Assembly: GCF_000002865.3 (NCBI RefSeq)
Contig: NW_001865041.1
Location: 1,409,850 to 1,473,849, forward strand
From: Monosiga brevicollis MX1
Lineage: Eukaryota > Opisthokonta > Choanoflagellata > Craspedida > Salpingoecidae
Length of the DNA stretch: 64,000 nt
Direction: 5' to 3'
This document shows positions 22,401 to 34,112 of this stretch, one piece after another (within the stretch, counting starts at the first letter, position 1; each line of letters opens with the position of its first letter). Both the position numbers and the translations under genes were made by a program. Under the pieces are notes generated by a model. That model was not told the origin of the DNA. It ran no database searches and worked only from the letters and a program-made list of their open reading frames with translations.

Positions 22401-24899
22401 CAGCGCTAGGCCGCCCAGCTTATGTGCCAGCACCTACCGTTGGTGTCGTCGAGGAGATAAATTTTTGGAAGCTCCTGACCTGTGGGCCACCACCTTTCAC
22501 ACTCACTCTTCCATGAATGTAGTGTGCTAATGGGAGAAATGACAAGAAGGCGCTGGTACTGCTCCTTTTTATGCGAGCGAAGGAGGGCGCTCCACAACAC
22601 GACAATCTGTGCAAGGCAACTCCAGTGAGACTTTTCTACACGCAGAAAGCGTAAAGCAAAACTGGCCTTTCCAATTCATCTGCAGTTTGCGGCATGCAAC
22701 ACAAGGATCAGAAGGAGACGACAATGCTACCTGCATGGTCTTGCCCAAGCCCATGTCATGAGCGAGTATGCAGGCATGGTGACTGAAGCTTCGGGGCATG
22801 TCTTTCATGAGCTCTTTTGTGCTGTCGACGACGTTGTCCCACATGAACCGAATGCCTTGTAGCTGATGGCTTTTCAACTGTTGTGAGACTTCCGGTGCCA
22901 ATCGCAAGATGGGTTCTTGGTGACCCCGCGTGAGGTTCACGACAAAACCCAAAGATAGGTCATCTTCATCCTTCCGTTGGTTTTCCTCGCGGTTGGCCGC
23001 GCGTGCTTTGACTAGTTTCAACATGGCAGATTGACTGAGGGGCACATTGCGGTTTCGTTGAGCTGGGTGGCGACGGCGACGATGTCGCTTTTGCGGAGGT
23101 GAAGCAGAGCCCTGAAGCATTTCATCAAGGGTTAGATCTGAAATATCGCTCATAAAGGCGAAGGCCTCCCCATGAAGGCCCTCACGGCTGTGTCGGCGGG
23201 CATTGAGTTCAGAAAGAGTGCGACTGGGTTCAAACATGGAGCTGCTGTGGGCTGTACGACCCCAAGCGTGCGTTGTTTTATTCTGCCAACTGTTGCCTGG
23301 AGAGTGGTCGTTGGGGGAGATGTCATTGTCGTCCAGGTCGTTCTGGACAACATCGGGTCCATTGTCTTGATTATCATAATGCTGTTCGCTGTCATCGGTG
23401 CTCTTCTCGGCGGCAGAGCTGTACGCTACGTCGCTGTCCAGGCTCTCGGAGCTGTCCGACAGGGTCGGAGTGCGCAGTGTGTCATTGGGGGCACGGCGTC
23501 GCTTGGGGACGTGGCGACTAATTCTATTTGTGCCTCGATGCCGTTGGGTGAGTTCATGGTCACGCTGCAGAGTGCGCAGCTTGATTCGCTCTTGCAGGCC
23601 GGCTTCCAGGAGGATGCGGTTTTCATTTTCCATACAAGCTTGTTGCTCGGGAAGCACTTTGGCGGCTGGGTCGTCCTCTAGATCTTCAATGACATCGCGG
23701 GCTGCAGCTTGATCCAACGAGTCTATCTCATACACGCTGGCGCAGGCTGGCACGTAGCCGGAAGCGCCCGACCCTTCGATTTCTCCCCCGCGGCCTTTAC
23801 GAACGGGGCGCAGTTTCGCCAGTGCTTTGTCTGCTTGACGTTGAGCCAGTCGGTCAGCTCGGGTTTCCTTGAGACGCAGGTGAGCTTGTTCTGGCTGGTC
23901 GAGGGGGTTGGAGGTGAAGGCGAGGTCATCATCATCTTCTTCGTCGCTTACAGCATGCCCGAAGATTTGCCGCTGCATGAGCAGCACGACACGATGGTCC
24001 AAACGTTCCTCGAGGAGAGCTGCCTGGGTATAAATTTTGGTACTGAGGGGTTGAGGTGCATCGTTATCCAGCACGGGTGGCACAATTTGCATGCAGGGCG
24101 AGGCCAGCTCGTCGGGTTCATCACAGGCAAGGAGTTCTAGCACACGGGCATATTGCTGCACCCAAAAGTCGATAGCGGGGTCCGACATGTAGCGCTCAAA
24201 GTCCTCTTTGGTCCAGGCATCATTGGATTTCAGCTCCAGGCTGTTGTCGGCGATATGGTCCTCGTTGTCGATGGCGGCGGCAATAAAGCGATCACGTTCG
24301 CTGCGCAGGCTGGTCAACACACTTGGTTCGCAGCACAGGCACCGCCATGGATCAGCGGCGTACATGCCTTCCAATGCAGCTGGTCCAAGATTGGCTTGCA
24401 AGCACTCGGTGCAAAAAACCCGAGGGCACACATCGCACATGAGCAATTCAATGTCCTTATCCGTCGTGCCTTCATAAGGCTGGAGGCACCAAGTACACCG
24501 TTCATGCGAGCCTTGGGCGTCCAGGGGAACGTTCAACTGGCCATCCAGCATGTGTTGAGAGTACCCAAACTCGCACCGCGGACAGACAGCGCATTCAAGC
24601 ACGGGGTGTGCCTTGACATCCTTGGACGCGAAGATGGTGCTGCCGCAGATGGTGCACGGCAGCCACACGAGCACAGCGTCTGCATCGATGGGCGAGGCAG
24701 CTGGCTGGGCTGCGGGAGCAGAGTCGATAGCTGGCGGTGGCTGGCTGGGCTTTTCGACCTGAGGCGCTTGGTCTCGTGCTGTAGGACCTGCTGGAAGCGC
24801 TTTTGCTACCTCCTCTTCCTCCTCATCCGAAGAAATGATCTGCACAGTAAAGGTCTGTTGCGTGCTGGCAGAACCGCCGCGGCGCCAGCCCCCAGACAT
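19463..24899 (-). CDS. ATRX: ATRX chromatin remodeller: ADD domain plus SNF2 helicase
   Basis: Seven exons (24899-22731, 22606-22438, 22319-22055, 21908-21080, 20951-20877, 20779 to about 20357, about 20287-19463) give about 1,580 residues. Near the N-terminus TVQIISSDEEEEE looks like a SUMO-interacting motif. An ADD domain follows (about residues 75-210): CTICG, then CAVCPRCEFGY, then CTWC, LMCDVCPRVFCTECLQANLG and WRCLCC. That layout distinguishes ATRX from ARIP4 and RAD54. After a long acidic, disordered linker come the helicase motifs: I, ILAHDMGLGKTMQ; Ia, RLLVISPISTLHSW; II, VVDEAHLL; III, LLTGTPLQNHL; then KLVFFSQSL, NMYGGNRVILFD and VI, QAISRCHRYGQQKT. In animals ATRX with DAXX deposits H3.3 at heterochromatin and telomeres. 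The 423-base exon 6 has the weakest donor. An H3.3-like gene lies about 6 kb away. Confidence 0.92.
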
Positions 24900-25181
24900 G
24901 GTTCATCTGCCATAAAAATGCAACCGTTAAAAGCAGCACCGATGACAAATAGAAGCTCTGTGCTCTCTCCCTCTCTCTCTCTGAAGGCGAGAGGTAAAGG
25001 GCTGCTGTCTCTCGAGTCGCTTGGTAAAGCGTCATGTTTTTTTGATGACAATTATATTCTCTGAGCGACACGCTCTTCGGTGCTTCCCCTCTGGTCGACG
25101 TTCCTCGTGGCGTGAGAATCGGAGACAGGCAGCGACGGGCAACAGGCAGCGGGCAGCGGGCAGCACACAGCTTCCGTGAAG
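24900..25181. promoter_or_regulatory. Compact bidirectional promoter, ATRX/RRM gene
   Basis: Only 282 bases separate the start codons of ATRX (-) and the RRM gene (+). The interval contains a CT run at about 24963-24982 and a short GGGCAGC-type repeat (25126-25165) just upstream of the RRM start. Both promoters and both 5' untranslated regions must fit here, so shared regulation is likely (inference). Confidence 0.6.
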
Positions 25182-27069
25182 ATGGGCGAGCGCACCATCT
25201 TCTCAAGCCCTGAGGATGGCAGCAAATTGTTTGTGGGGCAACTGCCTTTGCAAATGCAAGACCGCGATCTTCACGAGCTCTTTGCTCCTTTTGGCGTGAT
25301 TGAAGACGGTACGGCCAAACCCTCAGTGTGATGTCATGCCTCCGTCTCGTCTCTGCACGCTACCCTTCACCTCACCCACTGGCCTGTGCGCACACGCATA
25401 ATTTGGCTGGGCTCGGGTGAATCTCGTGGTGATGGTCTCATGTGTTTGGTGCATACAGCCATGGTGGCCCTGAACAAGAGCACAGGCACGTCACGGGGTT
25501 TTGGCTTTGTCAAGTTTCGCGACCTGCACAGCGCCGATCGTGCCGTGACAGCAATGCACGACGCGGTACGTCAATGCCCGCTGAGGCTTGTGCTTGACTG
25601 GCATACAACGAGCGATGTGACAGAGTGGCTTCTTTGGTGGGTGATGAATGACCCTTGATCACCTCCCTTTCGTCCCCTCGTCTGGTATTTGCTTTCCAGG
25701 ATGTTCAGGGTCAACGGCTCGTGGTGCAGCGAGCTCAGGCCAAAGGCACAGGGCGGGGCCGGGGCCCGCCACCTTTTTCCGAAGACGAACGAATGCGAGG
25801 ATCAGTACATCCCCATTCGCGTCGCCGAAGCCCTGCACGGCGTCGTTCACCCGCTCATCGAGATGGATTCGACACAACATACCAGCCTGGGCATTATCAC
25901 AACGCCGTTGATCGCCCAGATGTGCGCGCAGCCGCATACCACCGCAACTCACCTCCGCCAGCTGCCTTGTCTGGTGGCTATGTGCCAGGCATGCGGCGTG
26001 CACCCGAGTCAACACCTTCGCGCGAGGTTCGGGGCGCCCCCCCTACGCATGAGCTTCGGCCGCCACCTCCGGGCTACACACGGGAACCTGTCCCGGACTA
26101 CTCGCGCAAGCCCGTGTCAAATGCCTACGTGCCCGGCGGTAGTCGAAAACCACCCAGCCGTGACTATGTAGGGGCCGCTCGATATGAGCCTGGACAACGC
26201 GGCGCATATTCACGTGAGGAGCGTGATGCTGATCGTCGCTCCCATGTTGGGCTCGACTCTCGCGCCGAGCAGCAGCCCCAGAGGCCGTCAGCAGCACGCC
26301 ACCCTTCCCCCTATGCTTCGCAGCGAGACCGTTTGCCCTCGCCCGCTCCATGTACGTCTCAGCACTGCAGATTGCCATTCCATTGCGCTTCTTATCAGTA
26401 TCGCAGTCCGCGAAACGAGGTGAAATGGTGTTCTCCTCTCAATTTTGCTTCTGAACTCAATTTTCTTTCTTTCTGTGACGCGGGCATATCTTTTTAGCAG
26501 CACCGGGCGTGTATCAACCAGGCATGAGGGCCGTAACCCAAGGCCAGCGGAGTCCTATGCGGCAAGGTTCTTCCGGTGAGACGGCGCGCTATGCGCCAGG
26601 TGCTCGGCAAGCACGCGAGACCCACGGCACGAGGCAACCTGAGGCGCGTCCCGAGGAGTCATACTACCCCAGGGCTCGCCATGACACACCAACGGGCCGT
26701 TACCAGCCCGATGAAGCGAGTGAGCGTCGGAATGGCAGCTACCAGGCCCATAGCGGGTATACTCCAGGGGGACACCCGCGAGATGCTGCAGGGAGGCACC
26801 CAGCAGGACGCCATGGACCAACCAGTTCAGGTTACGAGGCGCGACCGTCTCGGCCCGAATCACAGGAGCACCGTGGATATAACGCACCGACAGCCACGCG
26901 TAACCGTGCACACGAAGGCCGCGGTGGATACGATGGCTACAGCAGCTACGATGGATATCAGGCCTCAGGTGGACCACCCCACGCTTGGCAGGAAGGAGCA
27001 TCACAGCCAGCACGAGAGCAATTTGCGCGCCACCGAGCTAGAGCCCCGAATGACCGTTCACGTTATTGA
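25182..27069 (+). CDS. Single-RRM protein with repeated Y-x-P-G tail
   Basis: Four exons (25182-25308, 25459-25565, 25700-26351, 26498-27069) join to 485 residues. One RRM spans about residues 13-92: RNP2 is KLFVGQ and RNP1 is RGFGFVKF, followed by LVVQRAQAKG. Everything after it is an Arg/Pro/Gly/Tyr/Ser-rich disordered tail in which a Y-x-P-G motif recurs about eight times (TYQPG, GYVPG, AYVPG, RYEPG, VYQPG, RYAPG, GYTPG and a degenerate RYQPD). The layout is that of hnRNP or CIRBP-like RNA-binding proteins, with a tail suited to condensation or to methylation of Arg residues (inference). The third intron falls inside the tail. The gene shares a 282-base promoter with ATRX and converges on the next gene with only 95 bases between stops. 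Confidence 0.85.
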
Positions 27070-27164
27070 CAGAGAGGGTTGGCAGATGTTTGGGAGTTTG
27101 TATCGATTGACATGGCGCGTGGCGCCGTACGATGCGTCGAGGGCCGGAGGGTGGGAGTGAAGCA

Positions 27165-28369
27165 TCAAAAATCGAAATCGCTATCAGCTATGCTGGGGTG
27201 CAGTGTGAGCTGGTTGCCGGAAAGACTGAGGGCACTCAGGCTGAAATCTGCATCCTCGTCATCACTGGGATGGAGGACATCGGCAAAGGTGGCGCGGCGC
27301 GGGGACGCATGTTGGGCCTGATCGCGCTCTTCATTGCCTACTGATCCGGTGTCGGCTTTGTCACTGCCACCCAAAAGGATGTCTGAAGGTGGAAGCTCAG
27401 AAGTGGGCGAGGAGGGCACAAGGTCTGCAACACCATTCAGAGTCGAGATGGCGGCTGCGTTGTGTGCTGGCACCTGTGACGTGGCTTCAGACGCAGCAGT
27501 GTGTTGTTGGTCTGACGCAACAGGGTCTAGCTCGGCGGCTGGAGAACTGCTGGACTCGAGCCGTGGAAGACTCGCGCGATTGCTAGTGGGAGTGGTGTCG
27601 GGAGCGCCATCTAGATCCTGATCAGTCAGGCTTGCATCTTGCGAAACCGCGTCGCTTTCGTCATCGCGACGCTCATCAGGTGCGGCATGCGAGAGCGGCG
27701 GGTATCGCCGAGTGTCAGACAATGTTGGGTGTGAGGTCATGTGAGGGCCATCTGGCGCCGTGGGGAGTTGGTGGGAAGAGGGGTGGGTGTCACGGTGAGT
27801 GGCACGTGGTGCACCGTGTCGGGGCTCGGACCGGCCGTGGCCACATTGCTCATTGCGGGTCTGTCGGGCAGGGAAACAAGTCGGCACAGTCTGGGGCAGA
27901 GGCTCTGGTGATGATGCTTGCTCTTCTTTACGTTGAGTTGGTACTGGGGCGGGGCGCGCTCTCGCTTGTCGAGCCAGCTGGGCCGACCGAGCTTTAAGGC
28001 CGATGTTGCGCTTGCAGCTTGTCTGCGAAGGAAGGATGCGCGTGAAAGGATACAGGGTGTCCTCAATACGACACACGCAAGTCTTGTCATACCTCGGCTT
28101 GGCGTTGCAAATCAGCCGCGCGTCGGCGCAGCAAGCTAGAAGGGGCCGTGGCACGCAGACAGTGCCGGGCTTGCAGCTCCTGGTATGTATCTGCATAGGC
28201 CCGAGCCGTGGCCAACCTGTGTGTGCGGTGCGTAGACCCCGAAAGCAAAAAGAAGTATCATTATCCTCCAGCCAAGGCACGACTGGTACAAGGCTTGACG
28301 CGTCACGTACAAGCTCTCCAGATGCTGATCGTGCAGCGCCACCCGCGCCTGATACTCGGACCAGTCCAT
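27165..28369 (-). CDS. Unrecognised protein, helical N-terminus and acidic disordered tail
   Basis: Three exons (28369-28284, 28216-28093, 28022-27165) join in frame to 355 residues. The N-terminal 70 residues are helical and probably coiled-coil (MDWSEYQARVALHDQHLESL, then AYADTYQELQARH and RRRAADLQRQAE). A basic stretch follows (KARSAQLARQARARPAP). The remaining 250 residues are low-complexity Ser/Thr/Pro/Asp, ending in an acidic tail with HPSDDEDADFSLSALSLSGN and a final DSDFDF. I do not recognise a family. The upstream exons are supported mainly by frame continuity and good splice sites. It is head-to-head with NSA2. Confidence 0.6.
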
Positions 28370-28781
28370 GATCAAGAAGAAAGAGGCGAAATTTCCGCCG
28401 AAAAATTTAAATTTTTTTTTCTTTTTCCCAAATGACACCGATTATCTGACATCAGTCTGACAAAGGATCACAGGGCGACAACTGTGAAGCGTGGTACACT
28501 TCCTCACACGTGTGGTTTCTGTTCAAATCTCCCGCGTGTGTGTGTAAGAGAGAGAGAGAGAGCGAGAGAGGGTTGATATCCATTTGGCGTCAAGCACGTT
28601 GGTGGCAGCCAGGAGACGAGACGAGTCGGTGCAGCAGCAAGCAGGGTGATCTTGCCCCAAGCGCGAGCTCAGGAGAGGGCCTGCGGTTTGATTGGGTTGA
28701 TTTTGGTGCCTGTTTGAGCACTCGGTTGGATTTGAAGGAGGATTTTATTGCACGCTACCGCGTCACACAACCACCGCCGTC
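28370..28781. promoter_or_regulatory. Divergent promoter spacer with GA tract
   Basis: A 412-base interval between two start codons. It carries a short GT run and a GA run at 28547-28570. The A/T-rich patch directly upstream of the minus-strand gene (about 28388-28430) may be its core promoter or 5' leader. Confidence 0.5.
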
Positions 28782-30591
28782 ATGGTATGTCCAGCAAAGT
28801 CGGCCGCCGCCTTGTCACGGAGACATCAGCGTTGGTTTGTCTCAGAGTTGCGCTGCACTGCGGTTGGGCGTCGCTTAATCCTATCGGTGGTGTTGCTTTG
28901 GGCCCCTGGGTGCTTGTTGGATTTTGTGATTCCAACCCCTTTAGCCTCAGAATGAGTATATGGAGCGGCATCGCAAGCTGCATGGTCGACGTATGGATCA
29001 TGAAGAGCGCTTGTACGAGTTTCTGTTCCACTCTGCCGGCACCGTTTGTTTCTGGCAGCGTCGTTACGATGCACTGTGGATTGGGGCGGTTGTGACTGAT
29101 ACAAGTGACCGGGCTGACTGATTTTAGGCGTAAAAAGGAAGCGCGCTCGGCGCACCGCGCCTCGGAGCAAGCTCAAAAGCTGCGCGGTCTCAAGTGAGTT
29201 TTGCTACAGTCTTTGCGCCTCGAGCCTGGACACAGGTCCACCGGCTGCTGGGCCAACGCGCTTGCTCGGTGTGCGCTCATCCATGCGTTTGCTATCCAGG
29301 GCCAAGCTATTGAATAAGAAGCGTCATGCCGAGAAGATCCAGATGAAGAAGACGTATGTCAGGCCGCTTTCTTGCTGTTCGGTGCATGTCGCGTCCAGTT
29401 TTGTGCTCTATCTCCCCCACATCGCCATCCCTGTGGTAAGGCGGTGGACTGTTCCCCACAGCTGCTTACGTCGAGGTGATGCTATAGGATTGCCATGCAC
29501 GAGGAGAAGAAGAGCAAGCTGCGCAAGACCCCCGACGTGCCAGATGGCGCCATTCCAGCATACCTGATGGATCGGTACGATGCACCTGCAATGATTTCGG
29601 CTTCTCGTCTCACATTTCCAAGGGAGAGGGGTGAACATTTTCTGGTAATCCCGTGTTGCTGACTTTTGCGTGTGCTCGATTTCCCTCTCGCTTAGTGAGG
29701 GCGAGGCGCGTGCCAAGGCTTTGAGTAATATGATCAAGCAGAAGCGTAAGGAAAAGGCGGTACGTACGCTTGTTGGCTAGTATTCAATTGATAGCAGATG
29801 GCGTCTGTAGCTTGCGCTCAGGTCCTTTGTTTCTAATCTCGTCTCGGCGAGCTCATGGTGTTGTTTTTTTGCTTGTGCTTTTGTCACCACAGGGCAAATG
29901 GAGCGTGCCTCTTCCCAAGGTCCGCGCAATGGGCGAGGACGAGGTGATGAAGGTCGTGCGCACCGGCAAACGCCAGAGTGAGTCTATTTTCATTTTATTT
30001 TACCTGGTCGCCACGTTCTTGTTATTCTTCGACGTGGTTGTTATTCTCATTGTCTCACCGTCGACCCATTTTGGACATCCACGCTTTGTTCGTGTGCCAC
30101 AGAGAAAGCTTGGAAGCGCATGATCACTAAACACACTTTTGTGGGCGAGGGCTTTACCCGCAAGCCCCCGAAATACGAGCGCTTTGTTCGCCCCATGGCA
30201 CTGCGCACCAAGAAGGCTCATGTGACACATCCCGAGGTTGGTCATGCACAAGTCAGACGCGACACTGCCGCCGTCTTGGCAGAAGCAGAGCAGCTCGTTT
30301 GGTCATTTCGTGTCAATTTCCTGATTTATCACTGGCTCACCAACCCGAATCGCTGGGACGACTCTGCAGCTCAAGGCCACCTTCTGCTTGCCGATTATCG
30401 GTGTGAAGAAGAATCCCAACAGCCCCATGTTCACGCAGCTGGGTGTCATCACCAAGGGTACCATCATCGAGGTCAACGTCAGCGAGCTGGGTCTCGTGAC
30501 CACGGGCGGCAAGGTTGTGTGGGGCAAGTATGCCCAGGTGACCAACAACCCGGAGAACGACGGCTGCATCAACGCCGTCCTCTTGGTATAA
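28782..30591 (+). CDS. NSA2: Ribosome biogenesis protein NSA2
   Basis: Nine exons: 28782-28784 (ATG only), 28951-29012, 29128-29193, 29300-29353, 29488-29574, 29696-29759, 29893-29977, 30103-30236 and 30370-30591. All junctions keep frame, giving about 258 residues (human 260). The sequence follows NSA2 almost end to end: [50 protein letters not shown], then [26 protein letters not shown] and the eS8-like C-terminal fold ending [11 protein letters not shown]2 is a nucleolar pre-60S assembly factor needed for 27SB rRNA processing. The initiator codon is followed at once by an intron (atg|gtatgt), so the first coding exon is three bases; exon 2 starts with the conserved NEY, which supports this start. 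Confidence 0.95.
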
Positions 30592-31072
30592 TTGTCTTTG
30601 CTTTTCCAGCTCCCCTGACTCGTGTTGTGCCTTGATGTTTGATCCCCTCTGTTCCTTCTTTCGCTGCTGTCGCGTACTTCAAAGTTTGTAATTTTCCCTT
30701 GTTGCTGTCAAAGATGATGTTGCCTTGTGCGCTGCATGCCGGGCATGCGCTCCCCTCTCTACTTGTGTTCATTTGTTGACGTTGCAGCTGGCGCGACTCG
30801 CTTGTGTTTTCTTCCTTTTTTTTTTTTTTTTTTGCAAATTGATGAGTCATTCAAACAAATGTTGTCTTCACTTGTCAGTCCAAAAAGATCAAGAATAGTT
30901 TTGATACCAATGTGTTTCGACTACTGGGTACAAGACTTTTGTTATCACAGGGCACGCAGGCCTGCTTCGCGGGTTGGGTATAGAGATGATTGTAGAAATC
31001 GTGGTGTTTAAGAACACCGGGAGTTGGTAAAGAAGAATGTTCCCAAGAGGGATAGATGTAGTCACAAGGCGC
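30592..31072. other. Convergent spacer, NSA2/H3
   Basis: A 481-base spacer between stop codons with a poly-T run at about 30815-30833. It presumably holds the 3' untranslated regions. I did not find an obvious histone stem-loop after the H3 stop, consistent with a polyadenylated replication-independent H3 message. Confidence 0.5.
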
Positions 31073-31855
<783 letters not shown>

Positions 31856-32615
31856 TGTGGAGTCTAATGTGTTCCGCGGAACAAAAAGAAAATGGCTATG
31901 GAAATGCACAACAACAACAACAACAACAAGCTTCTGCAAGCCGTTGTGCGTTGCTGCAATGCTCAACAGCATGCCAAAGTAAGGAAAAACTTCGTCAGGC
32001 AGTTTGTTATGCAGTCACTTTCATGGCGTGGTCGTCGACGGGAAGGGACTTTTTTCAACTTGACAATACGGCTATAAGGGCTATGCAAGGCCAGCATGGG
32101 CTATGAAGCTTGATCGAAAATTGAATTTTCAACCAATGTTTTTGAATCATTGCATGCGGAAAAGTCTTGGTTCCTTCATAGGAAAGTTAAAATTGTTTAC
32201 AAGCAAAATAAATTGCTTGTTAGCAAGAGTTGGCGACGTTGACACGTCGATCAACGAACAAAAGTGTAACTTTAATCACACACTCCCAATCGCACCGCCC
32301 ACTGCCTGTTTGGAGGTTGCCCTGGTCCCGCATTCCTCCTCTCACAGTGATCATTTCACTCTCTCGGCTCGGTTCTCGTTCTTTCGTGGTACGTGTGGGG
32401 GTGGGAATGGCAGTCGGGTTGCAGTCAAGTGCAAAGATCGTTGCTGCCCGGGATGGGTGATCGACTGGCTTGGGGCATGTGTAAACGTTTTGAAATGTGG
32501 CAGTGGAGAATGTGCAGCCCCCGCCAGATGATCCCGAGCATGTATGCCCGCGCTGACATTCGCTCATTGGTTTGTGCGAACGGGGGTGTGCAGATCCTCT
32601 TCCACACCAACAGAC
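31856..32615. promoter_or_regulatory. Divergent spacer, H3/SERP1
   Basis: A 760-base spacer containing the promoters of histone H3 (-) and SERP1 (+). It has a CAACAA run at about 31908-31929 and an A/T-rich centre (32100-32230). I see no gene. No GA tract is present, unlike most other divergent spacers here. Confidence 0.45.
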
Positions 32616-33117
32616 ATGGCTGGCAGCAAGGTCAAGACGCCACAAATGCGGGCAGCTAGCAAGAAGCACGCCCAGAACATTCACAAGCGTGGTAACGTGC
32701 CCAAGTCTCTGGTATGTTTGCCCGGCATCCTCACTGGTCAGCCTGAGCCGGCTCAGGCTGTTCCCGCCCGTTTTACCTCTTGTACGCTGACCCGTTTCTG
32801 TTGTACTCTTTAATAGCGCAACGAGGAATCGGAGGAGTATCCTGTCGGCCCCATCGTTCTTGGCTTCTTCATCTTTGTCGTGTGCGGCTCGGGTACGTCT
32901 CTTGGCTTGGCTGTTGTTGTTGTTGTTTGCCTGCCCAAGTTAGTTGTCTGGGATCTTCCCGGTGAATCTGCGAGACGTTCTGCCTCGCCTGCTCGAGTGT
33001 TTTACTGCAAATGTTGGCCATGGCTGATAATTGCTCTCTTGTCTTTGCCTTGGTTTCTCAACAGTCATCTTCCAGATGTTCCAGAGCATTCAGTATGGTG
33101 CTCCCCCGACCAACTAA
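32616..33117 (+). CDS. SERP1: SERP1/RAMP4, Sec61-associated ER membrane protein
   Basis: Three exons (32616-32711, 32817-32892, 33065-33117) join to 74 residues (human 66). The cytosolic half carries the family signature (MRAASKKHAQNIHKRGNVPK). A single C-terminal transmembrane helix follows (VGPIVLGFFIFVVCGSVIFQ), with a short lumenal QMFQSIQYGAPPTN tail. It is a tail-anchored ER protein that binds the Sec61 translocon and protects nascent membrane proteins during stress (family knowledge). Length, topology and motif order agree throughout, so the call is firm. Confidence 0.95.
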
Positions 33118-33791
33118 GGCCGAGTTTCATCCCGTGCCGAGTACCTGTCGTGCGTTGACAGATCATTCAAGCCACCCCAACCATTGACGGGAGCTGGTCC
33201 GTGCAACTCGGCGCTTCCAGGCATGCCTATTGCCTCGTTTCGAGAGAGGGCCTCGAGCATGCTTGCGGTGGTGATGTGTCCGGACTTGTCATGCCAGATC
33301 ACTGCTTGTCGGCAAGCTGTCCCGTTGTTCCTTTGAGGTTGACATGCTGTGCTTGATCGCCTCTCTGTCTCCGACGTTTCTTGTTTCTGGGACGCCCTCT
33401 TTTTGGTTCTTTTCCTTGGCAAATAGCTCTGATGTTCATCTCTTGCGTTTTGTTTTTCTGTTCCTTTTTTCTTTTCTTTTTCCTTTTTTTTTTTTTTTGC
33501 CTTGTTGGAGTTTATTCGCGTTTCAGTCTTGTCACTTGTTTGTGCTGGCTGCTTGCTTGGTGCCATCTGCTGGTGTTTGCCCCGAGTAAACTTGCGGATG
33601 TGCTTCGCAATGCCTTATCCAGTCTGTCCAAGTGGACCCAACCCAGACCTATTCAAACGAAATCAATCTGTTTAATCACACATCCGAATCCAACTCTTCT
33701 CCGACGTAGGCATGTCATGATCCGGCCCTTCGTTTTGTGTCTTCTTCATGATGATCACTCATCGGGCCAGCACCATATCCCTTACTCACTG

Positions 33792-33822
<31 letters not shown>

Positions 33823-33949
33823 AAAAAAGGGNNNNNNNNNNNNNNNNNNNNNNNNNNNNNNNNNNNNNNNNNNNNNNNNNNNNNNNNNNNNNNNNNNNNN
33901 NNNNNNNNNNNNNNCCTTTGGGGGCCCCCCCCTTTTCCTTTTTTTTTGG

Positions 33950-33980
<31 letters not shown>

Positions 33981-34112
33981 AAAAATGAGAAAGTTTAACT
34001 CGAGAGACTTGTCAGATGATTTCTTATTGCTTTTTCTTCTTATTTTTTGCGTTGAAGAGCTGGCACACCCACACACACACACACCACACTGGCGACGAAT
34101 AAACGAGCCAAG
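33118..34112. other. Intergenic spacer with assembly gap
   Basis: This stretch between SERP1 and the isochorismatase gene holds no supported gene. It has T-rich runs around 33462-33499 and the N gap described separately. A short AC run (34070-34082) precedes the isochorismatase start. Confidence 0.5.
33792..33981. other. Assembly gap (83 N) with low-quality homopolymer edges
   Basis: N runs from 33832 to 33914. Each side shows a long C run followed by a long A run (about 33792-33828 and 33951-33985), plus mixed homopolymer junk next to the gap. That pattern is typical of poor read ends rather than genuine sequence, so these flanks should not be interpreted. Confidence 0.9.

Noticed and set aside
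33715-33998. Proline/lysine-rich frames across the N gap
   Set aside because: They consist of homopolymer artefacts and undefined bases.
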